Part shown: in pieces, positions 8,140 through 16,331 of the stretch
How the letters are laid out: the number at the start of each line of letters is the position of its first letter
Position numbering within the stretch: the stretch's first letter is position 1
DNA from: Candidatus Ozemobacteraceae bacterium
Lineage (GTDB): Bacteria; Muiribacteriota; Ozemobacteria; Ozemobacterales; Ozemobacteraceae
NCBI GenBank assembly: GCA_035373905.1
Contig: DAOSOK010000028.1
Coordinates: 5,322-69,321, forward strand
Direction: 5' to 3'
DNA length: 64,000 bases
Position numbers and translations under genes: made by a program
Notes under the pieces: model-generated
The model's database searches: none
Seen by the model: the letters and a program-made list of their open reading frames with translations, nothing else
Told to the model about the DNA's origin: nothing

Positions 8140-8577
8140 ATGGCCGAGATTGTGAAATTTTCTGATGCGGTGAACCTGGGGTTCCATTCCATGATCTACC
8201 TCTCCATGCATCAGGACCAGGAGATCCCCCTCCATGACATCGCCGTCGCCCTGCGCGTCTCGGAAGCGCATCTTTCGAAGGTTCTTCAGCGTCTGCGCAA
8301 GGTCGGGCTGGTTCTCGCCAGCCGCGGGCCGGCCGGCGGCTACCGCCTCGCCCTGAAGCCCTCCGACATCACGTTCGCCCGCATTTTCGAAGCCATCGAA
8401 GGGCCCATCACTCCACAGTATTGTCTCTTCGGCAGCCCCGTCTGCATGAATTCGTTCTGCAACATGGGCAGCTTCATCGGTCACATCAATACGGAAGTGA
8501 AAACCTTCCTCGAAAAGACCACCCTCGCCGACCTTCCCGTCACCGGTTTCCAGTCCCCGAAACCGCGCGCCGCCTGA
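8140..8577 (+). CDS. Rrf2-family transcriptional regulator with Fe-S cysteines
   Basis: The 145-residue protein has a winged helix-turn-helix (about residues 8-80, including LHDIAVALRVSEAHLSKVLQ and the wing sequence RGPAGGYRLA) that is characteristic of Rrf2 proteins. Three cysteines in a CLFGSPVCMNSFC cluster sit where IscR and NsrR bind a 2Fe-2S or 4Fe-4S centre, so the protein probably senses nitric oxide, oxidants or iron status. ATG 8140 is chosen because AAAGG lies 10 nt upstream; ATG 8131 would abut that site. It heads a run of ferredoxin and hybrid-cluster genes, which fits an NO/nitrosative-stress regulator. The TATTCT-N6-AGAATA dyad on its own promoter suggests autoregulation. Confidence 0.88.
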   Translation: MAEIVKFSDAVNLGFHSMIYLSMHQDQEIPLHDIAVALRVSEAHLSKVLQRLRKVGLVLASRGPAGGYRLALKPSDITFARIFEAIEGPITPQYCLFGSPVCMNSFCNMGSFIGHINTEVKTFLEKTTLADLPVTGFQSPKPRAA

Positions 8578-8598
8578 CACGGCGAAAGGAGTTATCGC

Positions 8599-9357
8599 AT
8601 GAAACGCAAGATCATCAGCATCGACGAATCGAAGTGCAACGGTTGCGGCCTCTGCATCCCGGGGTGTCACGAAGGCGCCCTCCAGATCGTGGACGGGAAG
8701 GCGAAGCTCGTCGCCGACGTGTATTGCGACGGTCTTGGCGCCTGCCTCGGCGAGTGCCCACAGGGCGCCCTCTCGATCGAGGAGCGCGAGGCGGTCGAGT
8801 TCGACCAGAAGCTCGTCGACCATCGTCTGGCGGCGCTCAAGGCCCAGAAGGGCGGCGGTTGCCCCTCACAGAGTCACGGACACCACCACGGCGGCGGCTG
8901 CCCGGGAAGCGCGATGCGCCAGATGAATCGCCCCACGCCGGCTGCATCTGCCGCGATGGCAAGCGGTTCGGCCCAGTCCCAGCTCGGCCAGTGGCCCGTC
9001 CAGCTGATGCTCGTCCCTCCCGCGGCGCCTTTCCTGCTCGAAGCCGACATCCTCCTCTGTGCCGACTGCGTTCCGTTCGCCCTGGCCGATTTTCACACAC
9101 GGTATCTGGCCGGCCGGGCGGTTCTCGTCGGCTGCCCCAAGCTCGACGACAGCGATCATTACCTGAACAAGCTGATCGAGATGTTCAAGACCTCGCGCCC
9201 GAAACGCGTCACCGTGGTCCGCATGGAAGTGCCCTGCTGCGGCGGCCTGGCCTGGCTGGCCGAGGAAGCCCGCCGGGCGGCCGGACTTGATTTCCCGCTC
9301 GAAGTGCATACCATAGGAATTCAGGGGGGCGTCATACAGAAACAAAACGTCTCCTGA
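8599..9357 (+). CDS. 4Fe-4S ferredoxin-domain protein associated with hybrid-cluster protein
   Basis: This 252-residue protein has an N-terminal two-cluster ferredoxin domain. Cluster sites are CNGCGLC...C at about residues 14-24 and CDGLGAC...C at about 43-54. Next comes a flexible Gly/His/Cys-rich stretch (SHGHHHGGGC), then a C-terminal domain with LLCADC, VGCPKLDD and EVPCCGGL, further cysteines likely to bind metal or act in redox chemistry. Proteins of this architecture are commonly encoded next to hybrid-cluster proteins in anaerobes and are proposed to feed them electrons. The gene starts 21 nt after the Rrf2 gene behind a strong AAAGGAG site, and hcp begins 112 nt downstream with its own promoter-like signal. 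Confidence 0.85.
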   Translation: MKRKIISIDESKCNGCGLCIPGCHEGALQIVDGKAKLVADVYCDGLGACLGECPQGALSIEEREAVEFDQKLVDHRLAALKAQKGGGCPSQSHGHHHGGGCPGSAMRQMNRPTPAASAAMASGSAQSQLGQWPVQLMLVPPAAPFLLEADILLCADCVPFALADFHTRYLAGRAVLVGCPKLDDSDHYLNKLIEMFKTSRPKRVTVVRMEVPCCGGLAWLAEEARRAAGLDFPLEVHTIGIQGGVIQKQNVS

Positions 9358-9412
9358 TTTTTGAGAGGGTTTCACCGGCTTTTTCCTTCTTTCCGCGCGC
9401 GACGACGCGACG

Positions 9413-9440
9413 TTGCTTTCTATTACTTGTGCAATATATT
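9413..9440 (+). promoter_or_regulatory. Possible promoter of hcp
   Basis: TTGCTT (9413-9418) and TATATT (9435-9440) are 16 nt apart in the AT-rich gap before hcp. A TATTCT half-site like that in the Rrf2 operator overlaps the -10 at 9437-9442, but no matching second arm is present. Confidence 0.45.
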
Positions 9441-9469
9441 CTTAATTCTATTTTCAGGAGGATACAATC

Positions 9470-11152
9470 ATGGGTATGTTCTGCTATCAGTGTGAACAGA
9501 CGGCACAGGGCAAAGGCTGCATGATGGCCGGCGTCTGCGGCAAGGACGCAACCACGGCCGCGCTGCAGGATCTGCTGCTCGCCGTGACCAAGGGCACCGC
9601 CATGTATGCCCATCGGGCCCGCATGCTGGGCTCCGTTGACGCCGGCATCGACCGGAACGTCATCGAGAATCTCTTCACGACCGTCACCAATGTGAACTTC
9701 GATCCCAACCGTCTCTCCGCCCTCATCCAGGCCGCCGTCGAAAAGCGAGTCGCCGCGAAGAAACTCTATGAAGCGGCCTGCTCCAAGGCCGGCAGACAGC
9801 CCGAGACCCTGAACGGCTTCGCCACGCTCGCTCCCGCCCCGGACATCCCCGGCATGGTCGCCCAGGCCGCCCAAGTGGGCATCGAGCACCGCAAGAAGCT
9901 CTACGGCGAAGACATCACCGGCCTGATGGAACTGCTGACCTACGGTCTCAAGGGCATGGCCGCCTACGCCGACCACGCCGCGATTCTCGGCAAGGAAGAC
10001 GCAGCCGTGAACGCGTTCTTCCACGATGCGCTCGACCTGCTGACCCACGAGAAGCAGACGGTGGACGAGTTGTTCGCCTACAACATGAAGGCCGGCGAAG
10101 TGAACCTGAAAATCATGGGCCTGCTCGACGCCGGCAACACCGAGACCTACGGGCACCCCGAGCCGACCAGCATGCGCATCTCCGCGGTCAAGGGCAAGTG
10201 CATCCTCGTCTCCGGCCACGATCTGAAAGACCTCTACGCCCTGCTCGAGCAGACCGAGGGGAAGGGCATCAACATCTACACCCACGGCGAGATGCTGCCC
10301 TGCAACGCATACCCGAAGCTGAAGAAGTTCAAGCACCTCGTCGGCAACTACGGCGGCGCCTGGCAGGATCAGGCCAAGGAGTTCGAGGCGTTCCCCGGCG
10401 CAATCCTGATGACCACCAACTGCATCCAGAAACCCCGCGACACCTACAAGGGCCGCATCTTCACCTGCGGGCTGGTCGCCTGGCCCGGCGTGAAGCACAT
10501 CGCCGATCGCAACTTCGCCCCGGTCATCGAGGCCGCCCTCGCCGCCCCCGGCTTCACCGCCGACGAGCCCGAGAAGCGGATCATGATGGGCTTCGCCCGT
10601 AACGCCGTGCTCGGCGTGGCCGACAAGGTCATCGACGCCGTGAAGGCCGGCGCCATCAAGCACTTCTTCCTCATCGGCGGCTGCGACGGCGCGAAGAGCG
10701 GCCGAAACTACTACACCGATTTCGCCCAAGCCGTGCCGAAGGACTGCGTGATCCTGACCCTCGCCTGCGGCAAATACCGCTTCAACAAGCTGGAATACGG
10801 CGACATCGGCGGCATTCCGCGCCTGCTCGACATGGGCCAGTGCAACGACGCCTACTCGGCCATCCAGGTCGCCGTGGCGCTCTCCAAGGCCTTCAACACC
10901 GACGTGAACAGCCTACCTCTCTCGATGGTGCTCTCCTGGTACGAGCAGAAGGCCGTCTGCATCCTGCTCACCCTGCTCTCGCTCGGCATCAAGAACATCC
11001 GCCTCGGGCCGTCCCTGCCGGCGTTCGTCACTCCGGCCGTCCTCAACGTGCTCGTGGAGAAGTTCAGCATCAAGCCCACCACCACCGCCGAAGCCGACCT
11101 CAAGGCCATCCTGCCCAACCACCAGATCAAGGTCGCGGCAGCCGACGCCTGA
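9470..11152 (+). CDS. hcp: Hybrid-cluster protein (hydroxylamine reductase / NO-stress enzyme)
   Basis: The 560-residue protein matches the hybrid-cluster protein family over its whole length. The N-terminal cysteines have the spacing C-x2-C-x8-C-x5-C (residues 5, 8, 17, 23), typical of class I enzymes and ligating the 4Fe-4S cubane. Later motifs supply the 4Fe-2S-2O hybrid cluster: HGEMLPCNAYP, TTNCIQKP, FTCGLVAWPG and GGCDGAKSGR with LACGKYRFNK. These enzymes reduce hydroxylamine or NO and are cytoplasmic. AGGAGG lies 8 nt before the ATG. The Rrf2 regulator and ferredoxin upstream give a typical nitrosative-stress context. A strong terminator follows, so it ends its transcription unit. Confidence 0.96.
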   Translation: MGMFCYQCEQTAQGKGCMMAGVCGKDATTAALQDLLLAVTKGTAMYAHRARMLGSVDAGIDRNVIENLFTTVTNVNFDPNRLSALIQAAVEKRVAAKKLYEAACSKAGRQPETLNGFATLAPAPDIPGMVAQAAQVGIEHRKKLYGEDITGLMELLTYGLKGMAAYADHAAILGKEDAAVNAFFHDALDLLTHEKQTVDELFAYNMKAGEVNLKIMGLLDAGNTETYGHPEPTSMRISAVKGKCILVSGHDLKDLYALLEQTEGKGINIYTHGEMLPCNAYPKLKKFKHLVGNYGGAWQDQAKEFEAFPGAILMTTNCIQKPRDTYKGRIFTCGLVAWPGVKHIADRNFAPVIEAALAAPGFTADEPEKRIMMGFARNAVLGVADKVIDAVKAGAIKHFFLIGGCDGAKSGRNYYTDFAQAVPKDCVILTLACGKYRFNKLEYGDIGGIPRLLDMGQCNDAYSAIQVAVALSKAFNTDVNSLPLSMVLSWYEQKAVCILLTLLSLGIKNIRLGPSLPAFVTPAVLNVLVEKFSIKPTTTAEADLKAILPNHQIKVAAADA

Positions 11153-11167
11153 TCGATTCGTTCGCTG

Positions 11168-11197
11168 ACGGCCGGCCCCGCGGGGCCGGCCGTTTTT
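11168..11197 (+). terminator. Strong rho-independent terminator after hcp
   Basis: A perfect 26-nt palindrome (12-bp GC-rich arms, ACGGCCGGCCCC on the left) is followed by TTTTT, beginning 15 nt after the hcp stop. Confidence 0.92.
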
Positions 11198-11227
11198 CTC
11201 CCGTCACGACACCATATATCTTACACT

Positions 11228-11851
11228 ATGTATTTTCCCGTCTCGACACATGTCTGCAAAGGCGCCACCGGAACATGTCCGCACGCACTGGGCGGCATGG
11301 AGACCCTGATCGCCGGAATCGATCGCGTTCTCGCCTCCTTCGGCGTCGGCTCGCCGGACAATGCCGGAACACCGGCCGCAGCGGCTCATCTTCGTTTTTC
11401 CATCGGCATCGCCGCTTGCCCGAACGCCTGCTCCCGCCCCCAGATCATGGACGTCGGGGTCATCCGGGCCGGGTATCCCTCGATTTCGGCCGATCACTGC
11501 GCGGGTTGCGGCGCGTGCGTTTCGGTCTGCCGGGAAAGTTGCCTGGCCCTCCGTGATGGCCGCGTCGCCTGTGCCTTCGCAACCTGCGTCGGGTGCGGCG
11601 CGTGCCGGAAGGCCTGTCCCGTCGAAGCGATCGCCCCGGGAAGAGAAGGTTTCCGCGTCCTGGTCGGAGGTCGGCTGGGGCGTCATCCCCGCCTTGCGAC
11701 GGAACTTCCCGGGCTCTTCACGGCGGAACAGGCCTGCGACCGGCTCGCCGTCTGCCTGAAGGCTTTTGCCGACGCCCGGCGCCCCGGCCTGCGTCTCGCT
11801 GCCCTGCTGGACGGCGAGAGTTCCGGCCTGAGCCGGAGTCTCGGCCTGTGA
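11228..11851 (+). CDS. Small siroheme-reductase-like ferredoxin protein
   Basis: The 207-residue protein combines an N-terminal half resembling the small siroheme/4Fe-4S domain of nitrite and sulfite reductases with a two-cluster ferredoxin. The first half has CKGATGTCPHALGG near the start and IGIAACPNACSRPQ at about residues 58-71, the expected Cys pairs for a coupled siroheme-4Fe-4S centre. The second half has CAGCGACVSVCRESC and CVGCGACRKACP. Whether it binds siroheme is unproven; the 6-residue gap in the first Cys pair differs from the common C-x5-C. No Shine-Dalgarno is visible; a TATATC element lies 7 nt before the ATG, so the mRNA may be leaderless. Its stop overlaps the GTG start of the polyferredoxin gene, showing tight coupling. 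Confidence 0.72.
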   Translation: MYFPVSTHVCKGATGTCPHALGGMETLIAGIDRVLASFGVGSPDNAGTPAAAAHLRFSIGIAACPNACSRPQIMDVGVIRAGYPSISADHCAGCGACVSVCRESCLALRDGRVACAFATCVGCGACRKACPVEAIAPGREGFRVLVGGRLGRHPRLATELPGLFTAEQACDRLAVCLKAFADARRPGLRLAALLDGESSGLSRSLGL

Positions 11852-12831
11852 CGCCGAATCTCACGAAGCGGGCTTCTGCCGCGGTGTTTCTCGGCATCAC
11901 GGCGATTCTCGCGTTCGCATCATGGAAAGCGCGGTTCCCGCTGCTGCTGGCCGACCGGTTTCTGCCGGGCTCGGGCGTCGTGGAAATCCTGTTGCTGGGT
12001 GGGTATGGAGCCTGGATTTTCGGCCTGCTCGATGATCCCCGCCGGGCCCCCGTCATTCGAAAACGCATCTGGAGGCTTTTTTCGGCCGTCTTTTTTCTCC
12101 AGCTCGCGCTGGGCCTGGCCGGCTTCGAGCGGTTTCTCATGACCGGCGCCCTTCACCTGCCCATTCCGGCACTCATCGTCGCGGGCCCGCTGTATCGCGG
12201 CGAAGGGCTGTTCATGCCCATCCTCTACGGCGCGACGCTTCTGCTGGCCGGAAGCGCCTGGTGCAGCCATCTCTGCTACATCGGCGCATGGGACCACGCC
12301 TGCGCGACGTCGAAGAACCGCCCCCCCACGGGTATTTCCGCCAGGCTCCCCTGGCTTCGGGCGCTCACGCTCGCGGGAACGGTCGCCATGGGGATCGGGT
12401 TCCGCCGTTTCGGTGTCGGATGTGATACGGCAATTGCGATGGCGGCAGCGTTCGGCCTGGGCGGCGTCGCCGTGATGCTCCTGTTCTCCCGGAGCAAAGG
12501 CGTGATGATGCATTGCACCGCATACTGTCCCATCGGGTTTTTGAGTACCACGCTCGGCAAGCTGAACCCGTTCCGGCTCCGCATCGCCCCTTCGTGCGAT
12601 GTCTGCGGAGCCTGTTCGCGGTCGTGCCGGTACGGCGCGCTCCAGCCGGAACACCTGGCCCGGCAAACCCCGGGCCAGACCTGCACCTTATGCGGAGATT
12701 GCCTCGGGGCGTGTGCCCGAGGCAACCTGGGGTATGCATTTCCGGGGCTCGGTCAGACCGCCGCCCGGAGGCTGTTTCTCGCGGTGATCGTCATTCTCCA
12801 CGCCGTCTTTCTCGGCGTGGCGAGGATCTGA
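11848..12831 (+). CDS. NapH-like membrane polyferredoxin
   Basis: The protein starts at GTG 11848, overlapping the previous stop codon (GTGA). It is 327 residues with about six membrane helices. Two conserved loop motifs of the NapH/RnfX-type family appear: WCSHLCYIGAWDHA and CTAYCPIG, which follow helices. A C-terminal double 4Fe-4S domain follows, with CDVCGACSRSC and CTLCGDCLGAC. Such proteins pass electrons from the quinone pool or cytoplasmic ferredoxins across the membrane. Coupling to the siroheme-like ferredoxin suggests a membrane electron input for that protein. The frame is open further upstream, but that part overlaps the ferredoxin gene and has no family similarity. Confidence 0.83.
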   Translation: MTPNLTKRASAAVFLGITAILAFASWKARFPLLLADRFLPGSGVVEILLLGGYGAWIFGLLDDPRRAPVIRKRIWRLFSAVFFLQLALGLAGFERFLMTGALHLPIPALIVAGPLYRGEGLFMPILYGATLLLAGSAWCSHLCYIGAWDHACATSKNRPPTGISARLPWLRALTLAGTVAMGIGFRRFGVGCDTAIAMAAAFGLGGVAVMLLFSRSKGVMMHCTAYCPIGFLSTTLGKLNPFRLRIAPSCDVCGACSRSCRYGALQPEHLARQTPGQTCTLCGDCLGACARGNLGYAFPGLGQTAARRLFLAVIVILHAVFLGVARI

Positions 12832-12840
12832 CGAGCGGCT

Positions 12841-13917
12841 TCATTCGAAATACGCAGCCGGGTCGATGCCAGCCTCGCGCAGGGCGACAAGCCGCGCATC
12901 CGCGCTTCCGGAAGATTCGATCGCGGGCTCGGCCATTGCGAGCACGGGCTCGGCGGCAGGGGCGGTTCCGGTGATCTCGCGAACGAAGCGGGGCGAGAGG
13001 CAGGGATTTTCACCGCCCTCGGAAGGCACGTCGGCGACCGGAATCCAGACGAAGTCGGGATGATTCCAGAGGCTGCGGGGGTCCCAGAAACCGCCGACGA
13101 CTTCGCCGCGGTCGTTCAGGTTCAATATATAGTGATATGTTTGCGTGAACGTCTCGGTCCCGACGAATTCGGGCTTCACGCCGTCGGTCACGAAGTGGAC
13201 GGTCGTGGTAACCCAGACGCGGTTATGAAAGAACCAGACCGGGGCCCATTCGGTCTCGTAGCCGCAGATCGGGAAGTTCCAGACCGACTTCGACCAGCTC
13301 GTGTCGGCCACGATGCCGCGGCCGCGCTTCTTGATGTTTTCGACGAGCAGGCGATGAAACAGGTCGGGCCGGATGTCCTGCGTCGCGAGGGTGACGTCGT
13401 TCTGGCGGTTGCCGTAGAAGAGGGTGCGTACGTCCATGCACATCTCACTCAACAAGGCCTTCTGGTCGGCGACGGTGAAGGCGATGCCGTTCAGCGTGCG
13501 GTTTCGGCGCGGTTCCGGCTCCATGATCGAGGCGGCGGCCCAGCCGTTGCAATGCCCCCACCAGGAGGGGGCGGTCGGATTGTAATGGTTTTTCTGTTCC
13601 CAGGCCTGGGCGCCGGGATTTTTGCCGGTGCGGCTCATCACGTACCGGTCGTAGCGCTGCATCGGCGACTCGGCGTGGCCGGCCCAGCCCTTCACGAGCT
13701 TGCCTTCCGCGCGCGACCACCAGTAGCCCGACCAGGGCATCTTCTTCAGAAACGCCGAGTCGGAGCCTCGGCTCGAGAGGCGTACGCTGCCCAGCTCCTG
13801 CGCGCCGGCGGAGCGGACCGCGAACAGCAGGGCGAATACGATGAGAAGCCAGCCGACGACGCCTATCAGCAGAGACCGGCGCACGTTTTCATTGATGAAC
13901 GGATATTTACGCATCAT
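12841..13917 (-). CDS. Transglutaminase-elicitor-like protein, membrane anchored or exported
   Basis: This 358-residue protein has an N-terminal membrane segment (about residues 17-37, followed by a possible cleavage after SAGA). The core motif SWWGHCNGWAAASIM carries the presumed catalytic Cys (residue 123) and is the hallmark of the transglutaminase-elicitor family first known from Phytophthora. Downstream His/Asp candidates occur in TYHYILNLNDRG. The family forms isopeptide cross-links, but bacterial members are uncharacterised. ATG 13917 is chosen because GAGGG lies 9 nt before it; ATG 13926 abuts that site. It starts 12 nt after a lipoprotein gene on the same strand, so the two form an operon and may act together at the envelope. 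Confidence 0.72.
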   Translation of the reverse strand: MMRKYPFINENVRRSLLIGVVGWLLIVFALLFAVRSAGAQELGSVRLSSRGSDSAFLKKMPWSGYWWSRAEGKLVKGWAGHAESPMQRYDRYVMSRTGKNPGAQAWEQKNHYNPTAPSWWGHCNGWAAASIMEPEPRRNRTLNGIAFTVADQKALLSEMCMDVRTLFYGNRQNDVTLATQDIRPDLFHRLLVENIKKRGRGIVADTSWSKSVWNFPICGYETEWAPVWFFHNRVWVTTTVHFVTDGVKPEFVGTETFTQTYHYILNLNDRGEVVGGFWDPRSLWNHPDFVWIPVADVPSEGGENPCLSPRFVREITGTAPAAEPVLAMAEPAIESSGSADARLVALREAGIDPAAYFE

Positions 13918-13929
13918 GGTGATCATCCC

Positions 13930-14628
13930 TCACTTTCCTACCGTGACGAGGGTGTATTTCACGTCACGACCGGTCATCGACCGCGCCCAGGGCTCGCCCG
14001 CAACCCACTCCTGAACGAGTTTTCCGCGGGAATCGCCGGAATCGAGCGTCACGCGGTATCCCTGCTCCGTTTTCGCCCAGGACTGGGTCGTGGCATCGAC
14101 GAACGTGATGCCGTCGACGTCGGTTGCAGCCTCGCCGGCGACGGCCGCGTCGCGCTCACGGGCGTCATCATCGGAAGCCTCGGCGAGCGGGAACATCGGC
14201 AGGTCGTAGGGGATCGCCGACTCGCCGCTGAAGAGCGGGGAGATACGCCCGCCGTCGAACATGCGCTCATGGGCCTGAGGCTTGCCTCCAACCGGAGTCA
14301 CGTCGACGACGCGAACCGGGCGAAGATCCTGCTTCGAGAGGCAGAGAATGGCCTGCATTCCGGCCGAGTGTTTCGCGGCCGACGAGACGTGAACGACGAA
14401 GCAGGCGACGCCATCGATCTCCTTCTCGTTCTTCACCTCGAACAGCCATCGGACCGGGCTCGTCCAAGCCGTTCCCTGGGGATCCTGGCGGAGGCGGCTC
14501 GCCTCGACCGCCCAGGAACTCCCGACCTGCCACACCGGCATGAACCCTTCATCCGCGCAAGCGGACAGGATGCCGGCAAGGAGAAAGACCGCCGTCAGCA
14601 GCGGCCGTCTGATCGATTCCATCATCAT
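13930..14628 (-). CDS. Putative lipoprotein, partner of the transglutaminase-like protein
   Basis: This 232-residue protein has an N-terminal signal with lipobox LSAC (Cys about residue 24), predicting a lipid-anchored envelope protein. The mature part is soluble, with beta-rich stretches such as VGSSWAVEA, VRWLFEVKN, CFVVHVSS and ITFVDATTQSWA, and an acidic middle. It does not match a family I can name. GGAGG lies about 9 nt before a run of three ATG codons; the first is used here. It is the first gene of a two-gene operon with the transglutaminase-elicitor-like protein. Confidence 0.65.
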   Translation of the reverse strand: MMMESIRRPLLTAVFLLAGILSACADEGFMPVWQVGSSWAVEASRLRQDPQGTAWTSPVRWLFEVKNEKEIDGVACFVVHVSSAAKHSAGMQAILCLSKQDLRPVRVVDVTPVGGKPQAHERMFDGGRISPLFSGESAIPYDLPMFPLAEASDDDARERDAAVAGEAATDVDGITFVDATTQSWAKTEQGYRVTLDSGDSRGKLVQEWVAGEPWARSMTGRDVKYTLVTVGK

Positions 14629-15065
14629 CTTCCTCTACCTCCATTCCAAACGCTGGAAAGACTCAAGCAATTTTCATTCCACCCATGTTCGTTTGGCGAA
14701 TGAAGCCTGTGATGCCGAATTCAGAAGACAGCGCCCAAAGGCCCGGTCATTTTTTCAGCACGGGAGGACAAATTCCGATCATGAATTCTGAATCATCTCG
14801 GATCCTCTGCCATGCTCGAAGACGCGGGCATTTTTACCCTGCCGCGCCACAAGGCATGTTCCGAAACCAGCGATGGATCATCGTAATCATGCGCACGGGC
14901 GAGTTTCAAACCCGCCCCTACGTTCCCTGGGAGGGGGGCGCACGTCATCGTCGATCGCCATTTCGGCGAATTTGCGGGGGGCGCGAGTGGTCGAAACTCG
15001 CCAATTTGGGGAAAATCGCGTATCATGGCGAATACGACACTCAGACACATGGAGGCATGGAAGGA
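14629..15065. other. Intergenic region with a palindromic repeat, no gene seen
   Basis: No credible coding frame is present. A palindrome, GGGCGAGTTT-C-AAACCCGCCC with one mismatch, lies at 14897-14918. Related copies lie at 48055-48075 and 52623-52645, always intergenic. Confidence 0.6.
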
Positions 15066-16115
15066 ATGTATAGAAATCGTTATATATCTATTCTCGCGGC
15101 GCTTTTCCTCGTCTTCGCCGTTGTCGGCGCCGATGCGCGCGACTGGCAGCGCGACCCGGCCAGCATCGTGATTCCGCATGCCCCGCGCGTCGTCGCGGTC
15201 GGCGACATCCACGGCGCGTTCAAGCAGCTCGCGGACACCCTCGAGACGGCGGGCATGGCGAAGCGCGTGGCCCCGACCGGGTTTGATCTGACCTGGACGG
15301 GCGGCACATCGGTCCTCGTCTTCACGGGCGACCTGACCGACCGCGGCGAGAACACGAAACAGGTGTATGACGCGGTGATGAGCCTCGAACGCCAGGCAGA
15401 CGCTGCCGGCGGCCACGTGTTCGCGATGTTCGGGAACCACGAGGCGCTGCTGCTCAACGGCACCGTCGAGAAATGGGCCAAGACCCTGACCTCGCACAAG
15501 CAGAAGTGGTATCAGAACACGCTCGACTCGTTCACGAAGGCCGGCCTCGACTTTCATCAGGCAATCTCCCCGGAAGGCGTCTACGGCTCCTGGATCCGCC
15601 GCCGGCCGCTATTCGCGGTCATCAACGGGTATCTGTTCATCCACGGCGGTCTCCAGGCCGAGCCGCAGGGTCTCACCGCAATCGCGACCCGTTTCCGCAT
15701 CGACATGGAGAAAGACGATTTCAACGCCGGCATCTTCATGGACGAAAAGGGGCCCCTCTGGAACCGCGACTGGTGGAATGATGCGACGCTGATCGAGAAC
15801 AGCCTCCAGATCATGGGAGTCCGCGGCGTGATCTTCGGCCACACCGTCGGCGCCATGGGCACCGAGGGCGTCATCAACACCAAGGGCACCGAACTGATCG
15901 GCATCGACGTCGGCATGTCCCCGGCCTACGCCAAGAGCCAGGGCGGAGCCCTCGTCATGACCGCGACCGCAGACGGCGGCATCTCGGCGGAGGCCGTCTA
16001 TCCAGACAAACCTTCGGCGAAGCTTTTCTCGATCGCCGGAACCGGCCGCCTCCCTCGCCGCCCGGCCCTCCGCCCCGCCAACGAACAGTTGCCGCGCACC
16101 GGCACGGACAACTGA
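15066..16115 (+). CDS. Exported PPP-family metallophosphoesterase (Shelph-like)
   Basis: This 349-residue protein has a signal peptide (MYRNRY, hydrophobic core, AxA near residue 18) and the complete PPP phosphatase motif series: GDIHG, GDLTDRG, GNHE, a later HGG (FIHGG) and FGHTVG. Together these form a bimetal centre for phosphoester hydrolysis. Exported bacterial relatives are the Shelph-type phosphatases. ATG 15066 is chosen because GGAGG lies 10 nt upstream; an in-frame ATG at 15057 is too close to it. The C-terminal 40 residues are Pro/Arg-rich and outside the domain. It is transcribed alone, with a terminator immediately after. The substrate is unknown. Confidence 0.85.
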   Translation: MYRNRYISILAALFLVFAVVGADARDWQRDPASIVIPHAPRVVAVGDIHGAFKQLADTLETAGMAKRVAPTGFDLTWTGGTSVLVFTGDLTDRGENTKQVYDAVMSLERQADAAGGHVFAMFGNHEALLLNGTVEKWAKTLTSHKQKWYQNTLDSFTKAGLDFHQAISPEGVYGSWIRRRPLFAVINGYLFIHGGLQAEPQGLTAIATRFRIDMEKDDFNAGIFMDEKGPLWNRDWWNDATLIENSLQIMGVRGVIFGHTVGAMGTEGVINTKGTELIGIDVGMSPAYAKSQGGALVMTATADGGISAEAVYPDKPSAKLFSIAGTGRLPRRPALRPANEQLPRTGTDN

Positions 16116-16140
16116 CCTCACTCGACTCCGCGTTCGAAAG

Positions 16141-16164
16141 CCCCGCCCCACCGGCGGGGTTTTT
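16141..16164 (+). terminator. Rho-independent terminator after the metallophosphoesterase
   Basis: CCCCGCC and GGCGGGG form a 7-bp stem with a short loop, followed by TTTTT. Confidence 0.88.
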
Positions 16165-16331
16165 GACGTTTCATGGATCATTTTCCGACAATGGTGTATG
16201 ATTGAGGGAGAGAGAGATCATTCACCGAGGGGAAACAGCCGCCCGGGCGTTGCAGATTTCGCATGGCAGGCAGTGAATTCCGACTGCCGGCACGTGCGCA
16301 TCATCCGAGGCGCTCCCCGCAGGAGGATCCC

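Noticed and set aside
9332..10729. Long minus-strand frame opposite hcp (465 codons)
   Set aside because: It mirrors the codon structure of hcp; high GC makes antisense frames long. No domain and no start signals.
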